Shown here piece after piece: positions 52,187-61,272 of a stretch of DNA of 64,000 nucleotides. The position numbers were made by a program, and so were the translations under genes. The stretch lies in NCBI RefSeq assembly GCF_965248315.1, contig NZ_CBDFIX010000002.1:4340001-4404000 (forward strand), written 5' to 3'. This DNA is from Ulvibacterium sp965248315. Lineage in GTDB: Bacteria; Bacteroidota; Bacteroidia; Flavobacteriales; Flavobacteriaceae. The notes under the pieces are model-generated. The model was not told where the DNA came from. It saw only the letters and a list, made by a program, of their open reading frames with translations, and made no database searches. Each line of letters opens with the position of its first letter. The first letter of the stretch is position 1.

Positions 52187-53944
52187 ATGAAACTTTTTGG
52201 TGTATTATTACTGGTATTGGGCCTTATGGCCTGTGAAACCAAAAAAGAAGATGAAGAACCCAGGTTTCCAACCCCATTTGAGCAGTCTAATGGAGAGGAA
52301 ACGGCCACCTACTTACAGGTAGTGGATTTTTATATTCAATTGGCCAAGCAATTCCCTGAAATCAACATCCAGACCATAGGACAAACGGATAGCGGATACC
52401 CCTTACATATTGTTACCTATAATCCTGAGGCTACCTTCAACTTTCAAAAAATAGCCGACCAAAAGACAATTCTCCTTATAAATAATGGCATACATCCCGG
52501 CGAAAGCGATGGTATTGACGCCACCATGCTATTGTACAGAGACTTGGCCATCGGGAAGATAAATCCCCCGACCAACACCGTATTGGTGACTATACCAGTA
52601 TACAATGTGGGTGGGGCACTAAATAGGAACACTAGTACCAGGGCAAATCAAAATGGACCTAAATCCTACGGTTTCCGAGGTAACGCATTAAACTATGACC
52701 TCAATAGGGATTTTATAAAAGGGGATACAAAGAATTCAAGAACCTTTGCCGAAATTTTTCATTTGGTAAGACCTAATGTTTTCATAGATACGCATGTAAG
52801 CAATGGAGCGGATTATCAATATACACTCACCCACCTATCTACACAGCACAATAAACTTGGCGGGGAATTAGGAGAATATCTTGATCGAGAAATGTTGCCG
52901 GCTTTGGAAAAATCGCTGAAAATGGAAAATTGGGATATTACGCCATATGTAAATGTATATAACAAGGCTCCCGAAGAAGGGTTTTCCCAGTTTATGGATC
53001 ATCCGAGGTATTCCACCGGATATACCACACTCTGGAATACCTTGGGTCTTATGATAGAAACCCATATGCTAAAACCTTACGCACAACGTGTACATGGTAC
53101 TTATCAGTTTTTAAGGACAATGTTGGCTATTACCAATAGGGATAGCGAACGAATAGAACAACTCGGTGAAAAAGCCCGTACAAGGCATAAAAACTGGAAT
53201 TACTATCCCATAAAATGGGCGTTGGACACAACCAAAACCACAATACGGGACTTTAAGGGATATAAAGTGGATACGATCGTCAGTGAAGTAACAGGCTTTG
53301 ATAGACTTTCCTATGATCGGGAAAGGCCATTTACCAAAAAAATGGAATATAAAAACTATTATAAACCGATTGATTCAATAAAAATTCCAGAAGCCTATAT
53401 CCTTAAAAAAGGATGGACCTCCGTAATAGAGCTTTTGGATTTGAACAAAATAAGCTACGAAACTTTACAAAATGATTCCACTTTGACCGTTGAATCTTAT
53501 AGGATAAAAGAATACAAAACTTTAGATTTCCCCTTTGAAGGGCATTACCTGCACTATGACACACAAATCTCCAAGGGTACGGTGAACCTCTTATTTTCCG
53601 AAGGAGATCTACTGATTCCTACGGATCAAGAGGGTATCCGCTATCTTCTGGAAACCCTGGAACCCCGCGCTGTGGATTCCTTTTTCAATTGGAATTTCTT
53701 TGATTCCATATTACAAAGAAAAGAAGGCTTTTCGCCCTATGTTTTTGAGGATTTTGCGACCGAAATGCTAGAAAATGATCAACAGCTCAAGGAGAACTTT
53801 GACAATAAGAAAAAAGCTGATTTGGAATTTGCGGATAACTGGTACGCACAATTGAATTGGTTATACCAAAAGTCGGAATTTTATGAACCTGCCCATATGC
53901 AGTATCCCGTTTACCGCATAGCTTCCGGCAAAGGTATGCCATAA
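52187..53944 (+). CDS. M14 family zinc carboxypeptidase, lipoprotein
   Basis: This 585-residue protein has a lipobox (LLVLGLMAC) after MKLFGV, so it is membrane-anchored. Its M14 peptidase domain has zinc ligands in NNGIHPGESDG and DTHVSNGADYQY and the catalytic Glu probably in MIETHMLKPYAQ. A C-terminal region of about 200 residues lacks a motif I know. The start at 52187 restores the lipobox position; a TTG three codons earlier is also open. It probably degrades peptides at the cell surface. Confidence 0.9.
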   Translation: MKLFGVLLLVLGLMACETKKEDEEPRFPTPFEQSNGEETATYLQVVDFYIQLAKQFPEINIQTIGQTDSGYPLHIVTYNPEATFNFQKIADQKTILLINNGIHPGESDGIDATMLLYRDLAIGKINPPTNTVLVTIPVYNVGGALNRNTSTRANQNGPKSYGFRGNALNYDLNRDFIKGDTKNSRTFAEIFHLVRPNVFIDTHVSNGADYQYTLTHLSTQHNKLGGELGEYLDREMLPALEKSLKMENWDITPYVNVYNKAPEEGFSQFMDHPRYSTGYTTLWNTLGLMIETHMLKPYAQRVHGTYQFLRTMLAITNRDSERIEQLGEKARTRHKNWNYYPIKWALDTTKTTIRDFKGYKVDTIVSEVTGFDRLSYDRERPFTKKMEYKNYYKPIDSIKIPEAYILKKGWTSVIELLDLNKISYETLQNDSTLTVESYRIKEYKTLDFPFEGHYLHYDTQISKGTVNLLFSEGDLLIPTDQEGIRYLLETLEPRAVDSFFNWNFFDSILQRKEGFSPYVFEDFATEMLENDQQLKENFDNKKKADLEFADNWYAQLNWLYQKSEFYEPAHMQYPVYRIASGKGMP

Positions 53945-53945
53945 T

Positions 53946-54533
53946 CTATTCCCCGAAGAGTATTTTTATATTGGTATAGGAGTTTTCCAAGGCCTTTTGG
54001 ATTTTTTTGGGGCCCTTCCATTTCACCTTTTCTATGCCCTCGTTCTTTTGACCCTTCAGTTTACCCTCATAATTGGTTCGCATAGCGTACCAATGTACTT
54101 CCTTTAGTTTATATTTTCCGTTCCTCTTAAAAACATGGTAGGTGGTTTGTAATACGTTTTCAATCTTTAATCCCTTAACACCGGTTTCCTCCTCTACCTC
54201 ACGCAAGGCACATTCCTCCAAACCTTCATTCTTTTCCAGCTTTCCTTTAGGTAAATCCCACTTATCGTTCCTGTAGATGAAGAGCACCTTTCCTGCTTTA
54301 TTCGTTACAACGCCTCCGGCGGCAACTTCCAATGGAATCTGTTTGCAGAACTTCTTAAGGATTTCTTCGTGATTAGGATGATAGATATAGGCCTCCTCCA
54401 ACTTTTTCTTGGCCAGTGCGTCAATAGCCTCCTGTATAGCCTCCGCGTTAAGAGGGTAATATCTACTATTGGCAATTTCAGAAAGTTTGTTGGTTAAAAT
54501 AAGAGGTGCCTCTTTGACAAAAACTTTATACAT
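53946..54533 (-). CDS. NUDIX hydrolase
   Basis: This 195-residue protein has a Nudix domain with the box GKLEKNEGLEECALREVEEE followed by TG, matching GX5EX7REUXEEXGU. An N-terminal ~65-residue extension is not recognised. I start it at MYKVFVKEAP (54533); ATG at 54540-54542 (MEQM) is an alternative that shares bases with the pyrE start. The substrate is unknown. It is divergent from pyrE, with the two starts only 7 bp apart. Confidence 0.9.
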   Translation of the reverse strand: MYKVFVKEAPLILTNKLSEIANSRYYPLNAEAIQEAIDALAKKKLEEAYIYHPNHEEILKKFCKQIPLEVAAGGVVTNKAGKVLFIYRNDKWDLPKGKLEKNEGLEECALREVEEETGVKGLKIENVLQTTYHVFKRNGKYKLKEVHWYAMRTNYEGKLKGQKNEGIEKVKWKGPKKIQKALENSYTNIKILFGE

Positions 54534-54536
54534 TTG
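54529..54536 (+). promoter_or_regulatory. -7 box (TACATTTG) of pyrE, inside the Nudix start
   Basis: TACATTTG ends 4 nt before the pyrE ATG, so transcription would start at or next to the AUG. The box covers the Nudix start codon on the other strand. Confidence 0.55.
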
Positions 54537-54540
54537 CTCC

Positions 54541-55182
54541 ATGATTTTGGACAAAAACACCGCCAAAAAAACAGCAGAGCTTCTGTTACAAATTAATGCA
54601 ATAAAGTTGAGACCGGAAAATCCTTTTACATGGGCCTCCGGATGGAAATCCCCTATTTATTGTGACAATAGAATTATACTTTCCTACCCAATGATACGAA
54701 ACTATATTAGGGAGGAAATGGCCAAGCAATTGGAGTCCCTTTACGGTAAACCTGATGTGATTGCAGGGGTCGCTACTGGGGCCATTGGAATTGGGATGTT
54801 GGTTGCAGATTATTTGGGCCTTCCCTTCATTTATGTTAGACCCGAGCCGAAATCCCATGGAAGAAGAAATCAGATAGAGGGTAGATTGGAAGCCAATCAG
54901 AATTTGGTAGTGGTAGAAGATCTCATAAGTACAGGGAAAAGTAGTTTAAACGCCGTAGAAGCACTCACTAATGAGGGTGCAAATGTAAAGGGAATGTTAG
55001 CTATTTTTAATTATGGCTTTGACGTTGCCCAAGAAAATTTTGAGACGAGGGACATGGAACTGCATACGTTGGGAGATTATGACCATCTCATCCAAGAGGC
55101 ATCGGAAACCGGATATATTAAAGAAAATCAGTTGAACACATTGTTGGAATGGCGAAAAAGTCCTTCCACATGGCATCCTTAA
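54541..55182 (+). CDS. pyrE: Orotate phosphoribosyltransferase
   Basis: This 213-residue enzyme makes OMP in pyrimidine synthesis. The PRPP-binding motif LVVVEDLISTGKSSLNAVEA and GVATGAIGIGMLVAD are present. The frame is open upstream, but the family start MILDKNTAKKTAELLL is at 54541. It lies in front of the SRPBCC gene with a 3-bp gap. Confidence 0.97.
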   Translation: MILDKNTAKKTAELLLQINAIKLRPENPFTWASGWKSPIYCDNRIILSYPMIRNYIREEMAKQLESLYGKPDVIAGVATGAIGIGMLVADYLGLPFIYVRPEPKSHGRRNQIEGRLEANQNLVVVEDLISTGKSSLNAVEALTNEGANVKGMLAIFNYGFDVAQENFETRDMELHTLGDYDHLIQEASETGYIKENQLNTLLEWRKSPSTWHP

Positions 55183-55185
55183 AAA

Positions 55186-55584
55186 ATGTATTTAGAAACA
55201 CCAAAAAAAAATATTTCAAAAAGTCAGGAGCAGGTTTTCGACTTTCTTATCGAGCTTAAAAATTTTGAAAAGCTGATGCCTGATAGTATTGATAAGTTTG
55301 AACTCATTAATGAAGATCGATTTCTGTTTGCCTTAAAAGGCATGCCCGAAATTGTTCTCCAGCGCAAGGAACAACATCCCCACAACAAAATTGTCCTTGG
55401 TGCTGCGAGCGATAAACTACCTTTTACGCTCACAGCCGATATCTTGTCCATATCCAACAGTGAGACCCAAGTTACGTTAAATTTTCAAGGAGAATTTAAT
55501 GCTATGATGGCCATGATGATCAAGACACCCATCACCAATTTCATGGGTACATTGTTAGAAAATCTTGAGGAAACCTTAGTATAA
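55186..55584 (+). CDS. SRPBCC family protein
   Basis: This 132-residue small alpha/beta protein of the START/Bet v1-like class probably binds a hydrophobic ligand. Visible features are KSQEQVFDFLIELKNFEKLM and the C-terminal amphipathic helix. No function can be assigned. It is co-transcribed with pyrE and its 3' end overlaps birA by 9 bp. Confidence 0.85.
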   Translation: MYLETPKKNISKSQEQVFDFLIELKNFEKLMPDSIDKFELINEDRFLFALKGMPEIVLQRKEQHPHNKIVLGAASDKLPFTLTADILSISNSETQVTLNFQGEFNAMMAMMIKTPITNFMGTLLENLEETLV

Positions 55585-56307
55585 AAGTGTTACTTCCTTA
55601 AACCCGAATTCTTTTTTTATATCGTCCTCAAGCGCAATAATTAATTTACCTTCGAGAGAGATACCACGGATAAATCCCATGAATTTTATTCCATTGGAGT
55701 CCTCAAAGGTCGATGGCTTGTCCTTTCGAAACAAGTTTTCACTATAAACTTCCCATAATTTTTCAATTCCCGTTTTTTGAACATTTTGAAAAGTTGCTTT
55801 CAAACTATTCAAAAGCGCCTTTAAAAGCTCATCCAAATCAAACGTTTTGCCCAGCAACAATTTTAAGGAGGAAGCTTTAGGGACATTATGGAAAATCGTT
55901 TGGTTAGTGTTAAGGCCGATACCGATAATGGAGGCCTTTATTTTGTTTCCCGATATAATATTCTCTATAAGAATGCCACAAATTTTAGATGAGCCTGACA
56001 GAATGTCGTTAGGCCATTTGATCTTTAAATCAGGAACCTGAAGCCCCCTCAAACCATTAACAAGGGCCAATGACACTATGATATTCAACAAAAAAGAGTC
56101 ATCTGTGGAAAGGTCTTTATTTTCCTTTAAAACACTAAATGTCAGGTTTTTACCTTCTTCGGATATCCAATGTGTTCCCATTTGCCCCCTACCTTTCAAC
56201 TGGTTCTTGGCAACAACTACGGTGAAGTCTTGAGAGACGTTGGAAGCAATAAGTCTTTTTAAGTACGCATTTGTAGAGTCTGTGGCATCAAGTTTGATTA
56301 TTGGCAT
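55576..56307 (-). CDS. birA: Biotin--[acetyl-CoA-carboxylase] ligase
   Basis: This 243-residue enzyme attaches biotin to the carboxylase carrier protein. The biotinyl-AMP loop is KGRGQMGTHW, and KWPNDIL with GIGLNTNQ are conserved. The N-terminal DNA-binding wing of E. coli BirA is missing, so it acts only as a ligase. It is convergent with the SRPBCC gene and divergent from rsfS. Confidence 0.95.
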   Translation of the reverse strand: MPIIKLDATDSTNAYLKRLIASNVSQDFTVVVAKNQLKGRGQMGTHWISEEGKNLTFSVLKENKDLSTDDSFLLNIIVSLALVNGLRGLQVPDLKIKWPNDILSGSSKICGILIENIISGNKIKASIIGIGLNTNQTIFHNVPKASSLKLLLGKTFDLDELLKALLNSLKATFQNVQKTGIEKLWEVYSENLFRKDKPSTFEDSNGIKFMGFIRGISLEGKLIIALEDDIKKEFGFKEVTLLY

Positions 56308-56374
56308 GAGGCATCCTTTACATCCTATCTTTAATCAATTGTTAAAAACTAGAGGTAAAAGAACAAAAAAATAA

Positions 56375-56382
56375 TAACTTTG
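56375..56382 (+). promoter_or_regulatory. Putative -7 box (TAACTTTG) of the rsfS-ftsH operon
   Basis: It matches TAnnTTTG and lies 19 nt before the rsfS ATG; a good -33 TTG is not visible. Confidence 0.45.
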
Positions 56383-56401
56383 CTTAAACTAAAATTTTTG
56401 A

Positions 56402-56788
56402 ATGCAGAAAGGGAAAGCTAGCGTAGACGAGTTAATCACATTAATTTTACAGGGAATAGATGAAGTAAAAGGGAACGATGTTAGCTTGCTTGACTTAAGG
56501 GAAATTGAAAATACTGTTTGTGACTACTTTATAATTTGCAGTGGTACTTCCAACACTCACGTTAATGCTATAACGGGATCCATCCAAAAAACAGTTAGCA
56601 AAGCAATAAAAGACAAGCCTTGGCACGTAGAAGGCGAAGATAATGCCGAGTGGGTTCTAATGGATTACGTTAATGTGGTAGTCCATGTCTTCCAAAAACA
56701 TATTCGGGAATTCTATGATATAGAAGGTCTTTGGGGTGATGCCAAGTTCACCGAAATCGAAAGTAGCATAAACCAAGCCTTGAAGTAA
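56402..56788 (+). CDS. rsfS: Ribosomal silencing factor RsfS
   Basis: This 128-residue protein binds L14 and keeps ribosomal subunits apart when nutrients run low. Typical motifs are ENTVCDYFIICSGTSNTHV, WHVEGEDNAEWVLMDYVNVV and HVFQKHIREFYDIEGLWGDA. It precedes ftsH by 41 bp. Confidence 0.96.
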   Translation: MQKGKASVDELITLILQGIDEVKGNDVSLLDLREIENTVCDYFIICSGTSNTHVNAITGSIQKTVSKAIKDKPWHVEGEDNAEWVLMDYVNVVVHVFQKHIREFYDIEGLWGDAKFTEIESSINQALK

Positions 56789-56829
56789 TCCCTAATGCGT
56801 AATTACTAAAGGGGGCAAAAAATAAAATA

Positions 56830-58845
56830 ATGGCAAAAGAAAGCAATACAAATCCTAAAAAACCCAGATTCAGTTCCTGGTGGATTTATGGATTGATAGC
56901 AGTTTTATTAATAGGGTTCCAGTTCTTTGGAAGTGGAAATCTTTCAAGCACCAAGAAAACTACTACTTCAGAGCTGCAGGAATATCTCAGAAATGGGGAT
57001 ATTGAAAAAATTCTGATCATCACCAATACAAGGCAGGCAAAAGTCTTTTTAACGAATGAGGCGCTCCAGAAGGATGTTCATAAAGATGTCAAGGACCAGC
57101 CTTTTGCTTTAAGCCCTTCCGCTTCACCCCAATATGTTTTGGATTATGGGGATCTTCAGAATTTTGAAAACGAGATAAAAGATCTAAAAACCGAGAACAA
57201 TTTGGATACCATAGTGGACTATGATACGGAATCCAACTACCTCGGTGACTTTTTGATTGGGATTCTTCCTTTTGTTTTGATAATCGGCATCTGGATTTAT
57301 TTAATGCGAAGAATGTCTGGAGGCGGAGGCGGAGGTGCCGGAGGTCAGATTTTCAATATCGGTAAATCCAAGGCCAAGCTTTTTGATGAAAAGACGGACA
57401 CCCGTACATCGTTTAAGGATGTGGCCGGATTGGAAGGGGCCAAAGAAGAGGTTGAGGAAATCGTTGAGTTCTTAAAGAATCCCGATAAGTATACCTCTTT
57501 GGGAGGCAAGATTCCAAAAGGCGCCCTTCTTGTAGGTCCTCCTGGAACTGGAAAAACGCTATTGGCCAAAGCCGTTGCCGGGGAGGCTAAAGTACCCTTC
57601 TTCTCGCTTTCCGGTTCTGATTTTGTTGAAATGTTTGTTGGAGTGGGTGCTTCAAGGGTACGTGACCTTTTTAAGCAAGCCAAGGATAAATCTCCAGCCA
57701 TAATTTTCATTGATGAAATTGACGCCATTGGTAGGGCAAGGGGAAAGAATAATTTCACAGGCTCAAACGATGAGCGCGAAAACACGCTGAATCAACTGCT
57801 TACCGAAATGGATGGTTTTGGCACCAATACCAATGTTATTGTACTTGCGGCGACCAACCGGGCAGATGTATTGGACAAAGCCTTAATGCGAGCCGGTAGA
57901 TTTGATAGACAGATCTATGTTGACTTACCCGATATTAGGGAACGAAAGGAAATATTTGAAGTGCATTTGAGGCCCATTAAGACCGCAGAAACTTTGGACT
58001 TGGACTTTTTGGCAAGACAGACCCCTGGTTTTTCGGGTGCCGATATTGCCAATGTTTGCAACGAAGCCGCACTTATTGCTGCGCGCAAGGAGAAAAAGGC
58101 GGTTACCAAACAAGATTTTTTGGATGCTGTGGACCGTATTGTAGGCGGCCTTGAAAAAAAGAACAAAATTATTACCGCCGGCGAGAAAAAGACCATTGCC
58201 TATCATGAAGCAGGACATGCCACTGTTAGCTGGATGCTGGAACATGCCGCTCCTTTGGTAAAGGTAACTATTGTCCCAAGGGGACAATCACTGGGTGCCG
58301 CATGGTACTTGCCGGAAGAACGTCTCATAGTACGTCCGGAACAAATGAAGGACGAAATGTGCGCAACCTTAGGGGGGCGTGCCGCGGAAAAAGTGATTTT
58401 CGACAAAATCTCTACCGGTGCTTTGAGCGACTTGGAAAAAGTCACAAAACAGGCCCGGGCCATGGTGACCATTTATGGACTTAATGAAGAAATTGGCAAC
58501 CTCACCTACTACGATTCTTCTGGACAAAGTGAATATGGCTTCACCAAACCTTACAGCGAAGAAACCGCGCAACGCATTGATACGGAAATCTCAAAAATAA
58601 TTGAGGAACAGTATCAGAGAGCGGTGGAAGTACTCGAAACCAATAAAGACAAACTGATTACCTTGGCAGAGCGACTTCTGGAAAAGGAGGTCATCTTTAA
58701 GGAAGACCTCGAGAAAATATTTGGACAAAGGCCATTCGAAAAAGAATTCGATCAAAAAGGACAAGAAAATTTGAATGGAGAGAAAAAGGTAGAGGAGATT
58801 ACCGTAGAAGAAAAAGAGGAAGAAGAAAAAAAAGAAAATAAATAA
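56830..58845 (+). CDS. ftsH: ATP-dependent zinc metalloprotease FtsH
   Basis: This 671-residue membrane protease degrades misfolded and regulatory proteins. TM1 spans about residues 17-33 and TM2 about 141-160. The Walker A motif is GPPGTGKT (236-243) and Walker B is FIDEIDAIGR. The zinc site is HEAGH (459-463). A Lys/Glu-rich tail ends the protein (EEKEEEEKKENK), as in other Bacteroidota. It lies between rsfS and the LUD gene. Confidence 0.98.
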   Translation: MAKESNTNPKKPRFSSWWIYGLIAVLLIGFQFFGSGNLSSTKKTTTSELQEYLRNGDIEKILIITNTRQAKVFLTNEALQKDVHKDVKDQPFALSPSASPQYVLDYGDLQNFENEIKDLKTENNLDTIVDYDTESNYLGDFLIGILPFVLIIGIWIYLMRRMSGGGGGGAGGQIFNIGKSKAKLFDEKTDTRTSFKDVAGLEGAKEEVEEIVEFLKNPDKYTSLGGKIPKGALLVGPPGTGKTLLAKAVAGEAKVPFFSLSGSDFVEMFVGVGASRVRDLFKQAKDKSPAIIFIDEIDAIGRARGKNNFTGSNDERENTLNQLLTEMDGFGTNTNVIVLAATNRADVLDKALMRAGRFDRQIYVDLPDIRERKEIFEVHLRPIKTAETLDLDFLARQTPGFSGADIANVCNEAALIAARKEKKAVTKQDFLDAVDRIVGGLEKKNKIITAGEKKTIAYHEAGHATVSWMLEHAAPLVKVTIVPRGQSLGAAWYLPEERLIVRPEQMKDEMCATLGGRAAEKVIFDKISTGALSDLEKVTKQARAMVTIYGLNEEIGNLTYYDSSGQSEYGFTKPYSEETAQRIDTEISKIIEEQYQRAVEVLETNKDKLITLAERLLEKEVIFKEDLEKIFGQRPFEKEFDQKGQENLNGEKKVEEITVEEKEEEEKKENK

Positions 58846-58902
58846 TAAACTTGGACGTTCATCATTAATGACGGAATAGTATTAAGAAGTTTATGATGTA
58901 AA

Positions 58903-59511
58903 ATGGGGCTATTTGACAAACTATTTGGAGGTGGCAAAAAAGTTTCCAAGGAGACTGTGGAGACCAGAGGAGTGCATATGCCAGATCTTAACATCCCCGT
59001 TGACGAAAAATTTACCATCCACTTCAAAAAAAATGGTGGGAAATTCCTGTATTGCGATTCCTTTTCTGAAATTTCCGAGGCCTTAAAAAATATCGTTCAA
59101 GAAAATCACTGGCAGGAACATCAGTTCTTCGCAATGGACTCTAGATTGGAGGAAAGGTTCTCCAAAGAAGGAATTTCTTTTACCACGGACAATAAGAACA
59201 GTGAGGTATTTTTTACCACATGCGAACATCTAATTGCCCAAAATGGCTCCATATTGGTCTGCTCCAATCAACTAAATGAAAAAAAGCTTCATGAGCTTCC
59301 CTCCAATGTCATTGTTTTTGCAACTACGAGTCAGTTAGTAGAATCCATCGGGGAAGGTCTAAAAACTATTAAAAAGAAATACGGTCACAGTATTCCGGCA
59401 AACATAACCACCTTAAAACACTTTCAAGCGACCGATCAAAACTCAAATGATTTTTTAACTTACGGAAGCAGTTCCAAAAATCTGTATCTTTTACTTCTGG
59501 AAGACCTTTAG
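58903..59511 (+). CDS. LUD domain-containing protein
   Basis: This 202-residue protein contains a LUD (LutB/LutC-like) domain: TTCEHLIAQNGSILVCSNQL, NVIVFATTSQLVESIGEGLK and SSSKNLYLLLLEDL. LUD proteins in other bacteria serve lactate oxidation, but this short stand-alone version lacks the iron-sulfur part and its role is unknown. It sits between ftsH and cdsA, with a 1-bp gap to cdsA. Location with membrane-quality and lipid genes is a weak hint only. Confidence 0.82.
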   Translation: MGLFDKLFGGGKKVSKETVETRGVHMPDLNIPVDEKFTIHFKKNGGKFLYCDSFSEISEALKNIVQENHWQEHQFFAMDSRLEERFSKEGISFTTDNKNSEVFFTTCEHLIAQNGSILVCSNQLNEKKLHELPSNVIVFATTSQLVESIGEGLKTIKKKYGHSIPANITTLKHFQATDQNSNDFLTYGSSSKNLYLLLLEDL

Positions 59512-59512
59512 T

Positions 59513-60316
59513 ATGAGAGAGATTTTTAGACGCGCCCTTACCGGAGCTGTTTACATTATATTGTTATTATCCGCTGTTTTTCTGAGCTCCGATGCCTTTG
59601 ACTTTCTTTTTATGACATTTGGACTTGCATGTCTCTATGAGTATAAACGGCTTGTACAATTACGCGGATACCATATTTTTCTCGCTTATTTGGCACTTTG
59701 GTGGGCATATATCTATTTGGTACATGACCTTTCATTGATATATGTTCTATTGTTTCTTACGATTACAGTAGATTTTATACTTCTTTTTTTCCTATTCTCA
59801 AAAAACAAAAATTTATTCAGCACTTTTAGAAAATTCGTCGTTGGACTTTTTTACATAGGGGGTGGATGTATTTTTTTGACCATGATTCCTTACAAGGACG
59901 ATGATTTTGCCAAACTGCTCATAATGGGCATTTTTATTCTTATTTGGGTGAATGATACTTTTGCGTATTTGGTAGGTAGTCTTTTAGGACGTACAAAATT
60001 ATATCCTTCAATTTCTCCAAAAAAAACCGTGGAAGGTACGGTCGGCGGTTTTATCTTTGCCATGGGTGCCGCCTATATCATCGGAAAGTATGAACCAATT
60101 ATCGGCCCGATGCAGTGGATGATTTTGGCTATAGTCATTGTTATTTTTGGTAGCCTTGGAGATTTATTGGAATCGAAACTGAAACGCACCGCAGGCGTAA
60201 AGGACAGTGGAGCTATTCTGCCCGGTCACGGTGGTATGTTAGATCGTTTGGATAGTCTCATATTTGCGGCACCGTTCGCGTATGTAACCTTAATTATTTT
60301 TGCTTATGTTTCATAG
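59513..60316 (+). CDS. cdsA: Phosphatidate cytidylyltransferase
   Basis: This 267-residue membrane enzyme makes CDP-diacylglycerol from phosphatidate and CTP. The family signature GDLLESKLKRTAGVKDSGAI continues with LPGHGGMLDRLDSL, and about seven to eight hydrophobic spans are seen. psd overlaps its end by 11 bp. Confidence 0.96.
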   Translation: MREIFRRALTGAVYIILLLSAVFLSSDAFDFLFMTFGLACLYEYKRLVQLRGYHIFLAYLALWWAYIYLVHDLSLIYVLLFLTITVDFILLFFLFSKNKNLFSTFRKFVVGLFYIGGGCIFLTMIPYKDDDFAKLLIMGIFILIWVNDTFAYLVGSLLGRTKLYPSISPKKTVEGTVGGFIFAMGAAYIIGKYEPIIGPMQWMILAIVIVIFGSLGDLLESKLKRTAGVKDSGAILPGHGGMLDRLDSLIFAAPFAYVTLIIFAYVS

Positions 60317-60989
60317 GGAAGGTCAAAAAATTATTCTTACAACTTTCTTTATAGTCTGTACCGCAGTATTACTATCCCAATTTTATATTAATACGGTTTG
60401 GCTACGGTTTGGGCTTCAAATCATTGCTTTGGTGTTTTTGATTCTGATACTTCAGTTCTTTCGAAACCCAAAACGTAAAGTCCCAAAAAACTTCGATGAG
60501 ATTTTGGCACCTGTAGACGGAAAAGTAGTTGTCATCGAAGAAGTGGAAGAAAACGAGTATTTTAAGGATAAACGCATCCAGGTTTCCATTTTTATGTCTC
60601 CTATCAATGTTCATGTAACCCGCTATCCTGTAAGCGGAAGCATAAAGTATTCCAAATACCATCCCGGAAAATATCTGGTGGCTTGGCATCCTAAATCCAG
60701 TACGGACAACGAGCGTACCACAGTTGTGGTACGTACTCCTAAATTTGGGGATATCCTATACCGACAAATTGCCGGGGCTATGGCCAGACGTATCATAAAT
60801 TATGCGGAAGAAGGTGAGAGCGTACAACAGGGCGATGATGCAGGGTTTATAAAATTTGGCTCAAGAGTGGACTTGTTGTTACCTTTGGATAGTGTCGTGA
60901 CCGTTAAACTGAACCAAAAGGTAGTAGGTGCAAAAACCTGTATAGCCACAGTTGTGGACAAGGATGAAGAAGCAGAAATTACATACTGA
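60306..60989 (+). CDS. psd: Phosphatidylserine decarboxylase family protein
   Basis: This 227-residue proenzyme yields phosphatidylethanolamine. It is of the short type, with N-terminal spans (IILTTFFIVCTAVLLSQFY), LAPVDGKVVVIEEV, FMSPINVHVTRYPV and the self-cleavage site FGSRVDLLLP, where Ser becomes the pyruvoyl group. I start at the ATG at 60306. The gene overlaps cdsA and the ACBP gene, so the lipid genes are coupled. Confidence 0.94.
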   Translation: MFHREGQKIILTTFFIVCTAVLLSQFYINTVWLRFGLQIIALVFLILILQFFRNPKRKVPKNFDEILAPVDGKVVVIEEVEENEYFKDKRIQVSIFMSPINVHVTRYPVSGSIKYSKYHPGKYLVAWHPKSSTDNERTTVVVRTPKFGDILYRQIAGAMARRIINYAEEGESVQQGDDAGFIKFGSRVDLLLPLDSVVTVKLNQKVVGAKTCIATVVDKDEEAEITY

Positions 60990-61224
60990 TTTTTTGGAGG
61001 CCGTAGAGTTTGTGAACAACTATACAAAACCACTTCCTGCCGATCTTTTACTAAAGCTCTACGCCTATTATAAAATCGCAAACAAAAACTTTAGCAACCC
61101 CGGAAGTAAGACCCCGCTTATCAATGCTTTTAAAGCCAATGCCTTGATTCAGGCCAAAAACATAGGTAGGGAGGAAGCCATGAAACAGTATACCAAATTG
61201 GTCAATAAGGAGATTAGGAAGTAG
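60964..61224 (+). CDS. Acyl-CoA-binding protein (ACBP)
   Basis: This 86-residue four-helix protein of the ACBP family buffers long-chain acyl-CoA. The motifs DFLEAVEFVNNYTKPLPADL, LKLYAYYKIANKNFSNPGS and KANALIQAKNIGREEAMKQY are those of eukaryotic ACBP. It starts at an ATG inside psd (26-bp overlap). Bacterial ACBPs are uncommon. Placement after cdsA and psd suggests a role in acyl supply for phospholipid synthesis. Confidence 0.88.
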   Translation: MKKQKLHTDFLEAVEFVNNYTKPLPADLLLKLYAYYKIANKNFSNPGSKTPLINAFKANALIQAKNIGREEAMKQYTKLVNKEIRK

Positions 61225-61272
61225 TAAGTAGGCACTATAGAAAAAACCAAGAAATGAGACCTGCAACTGGGC

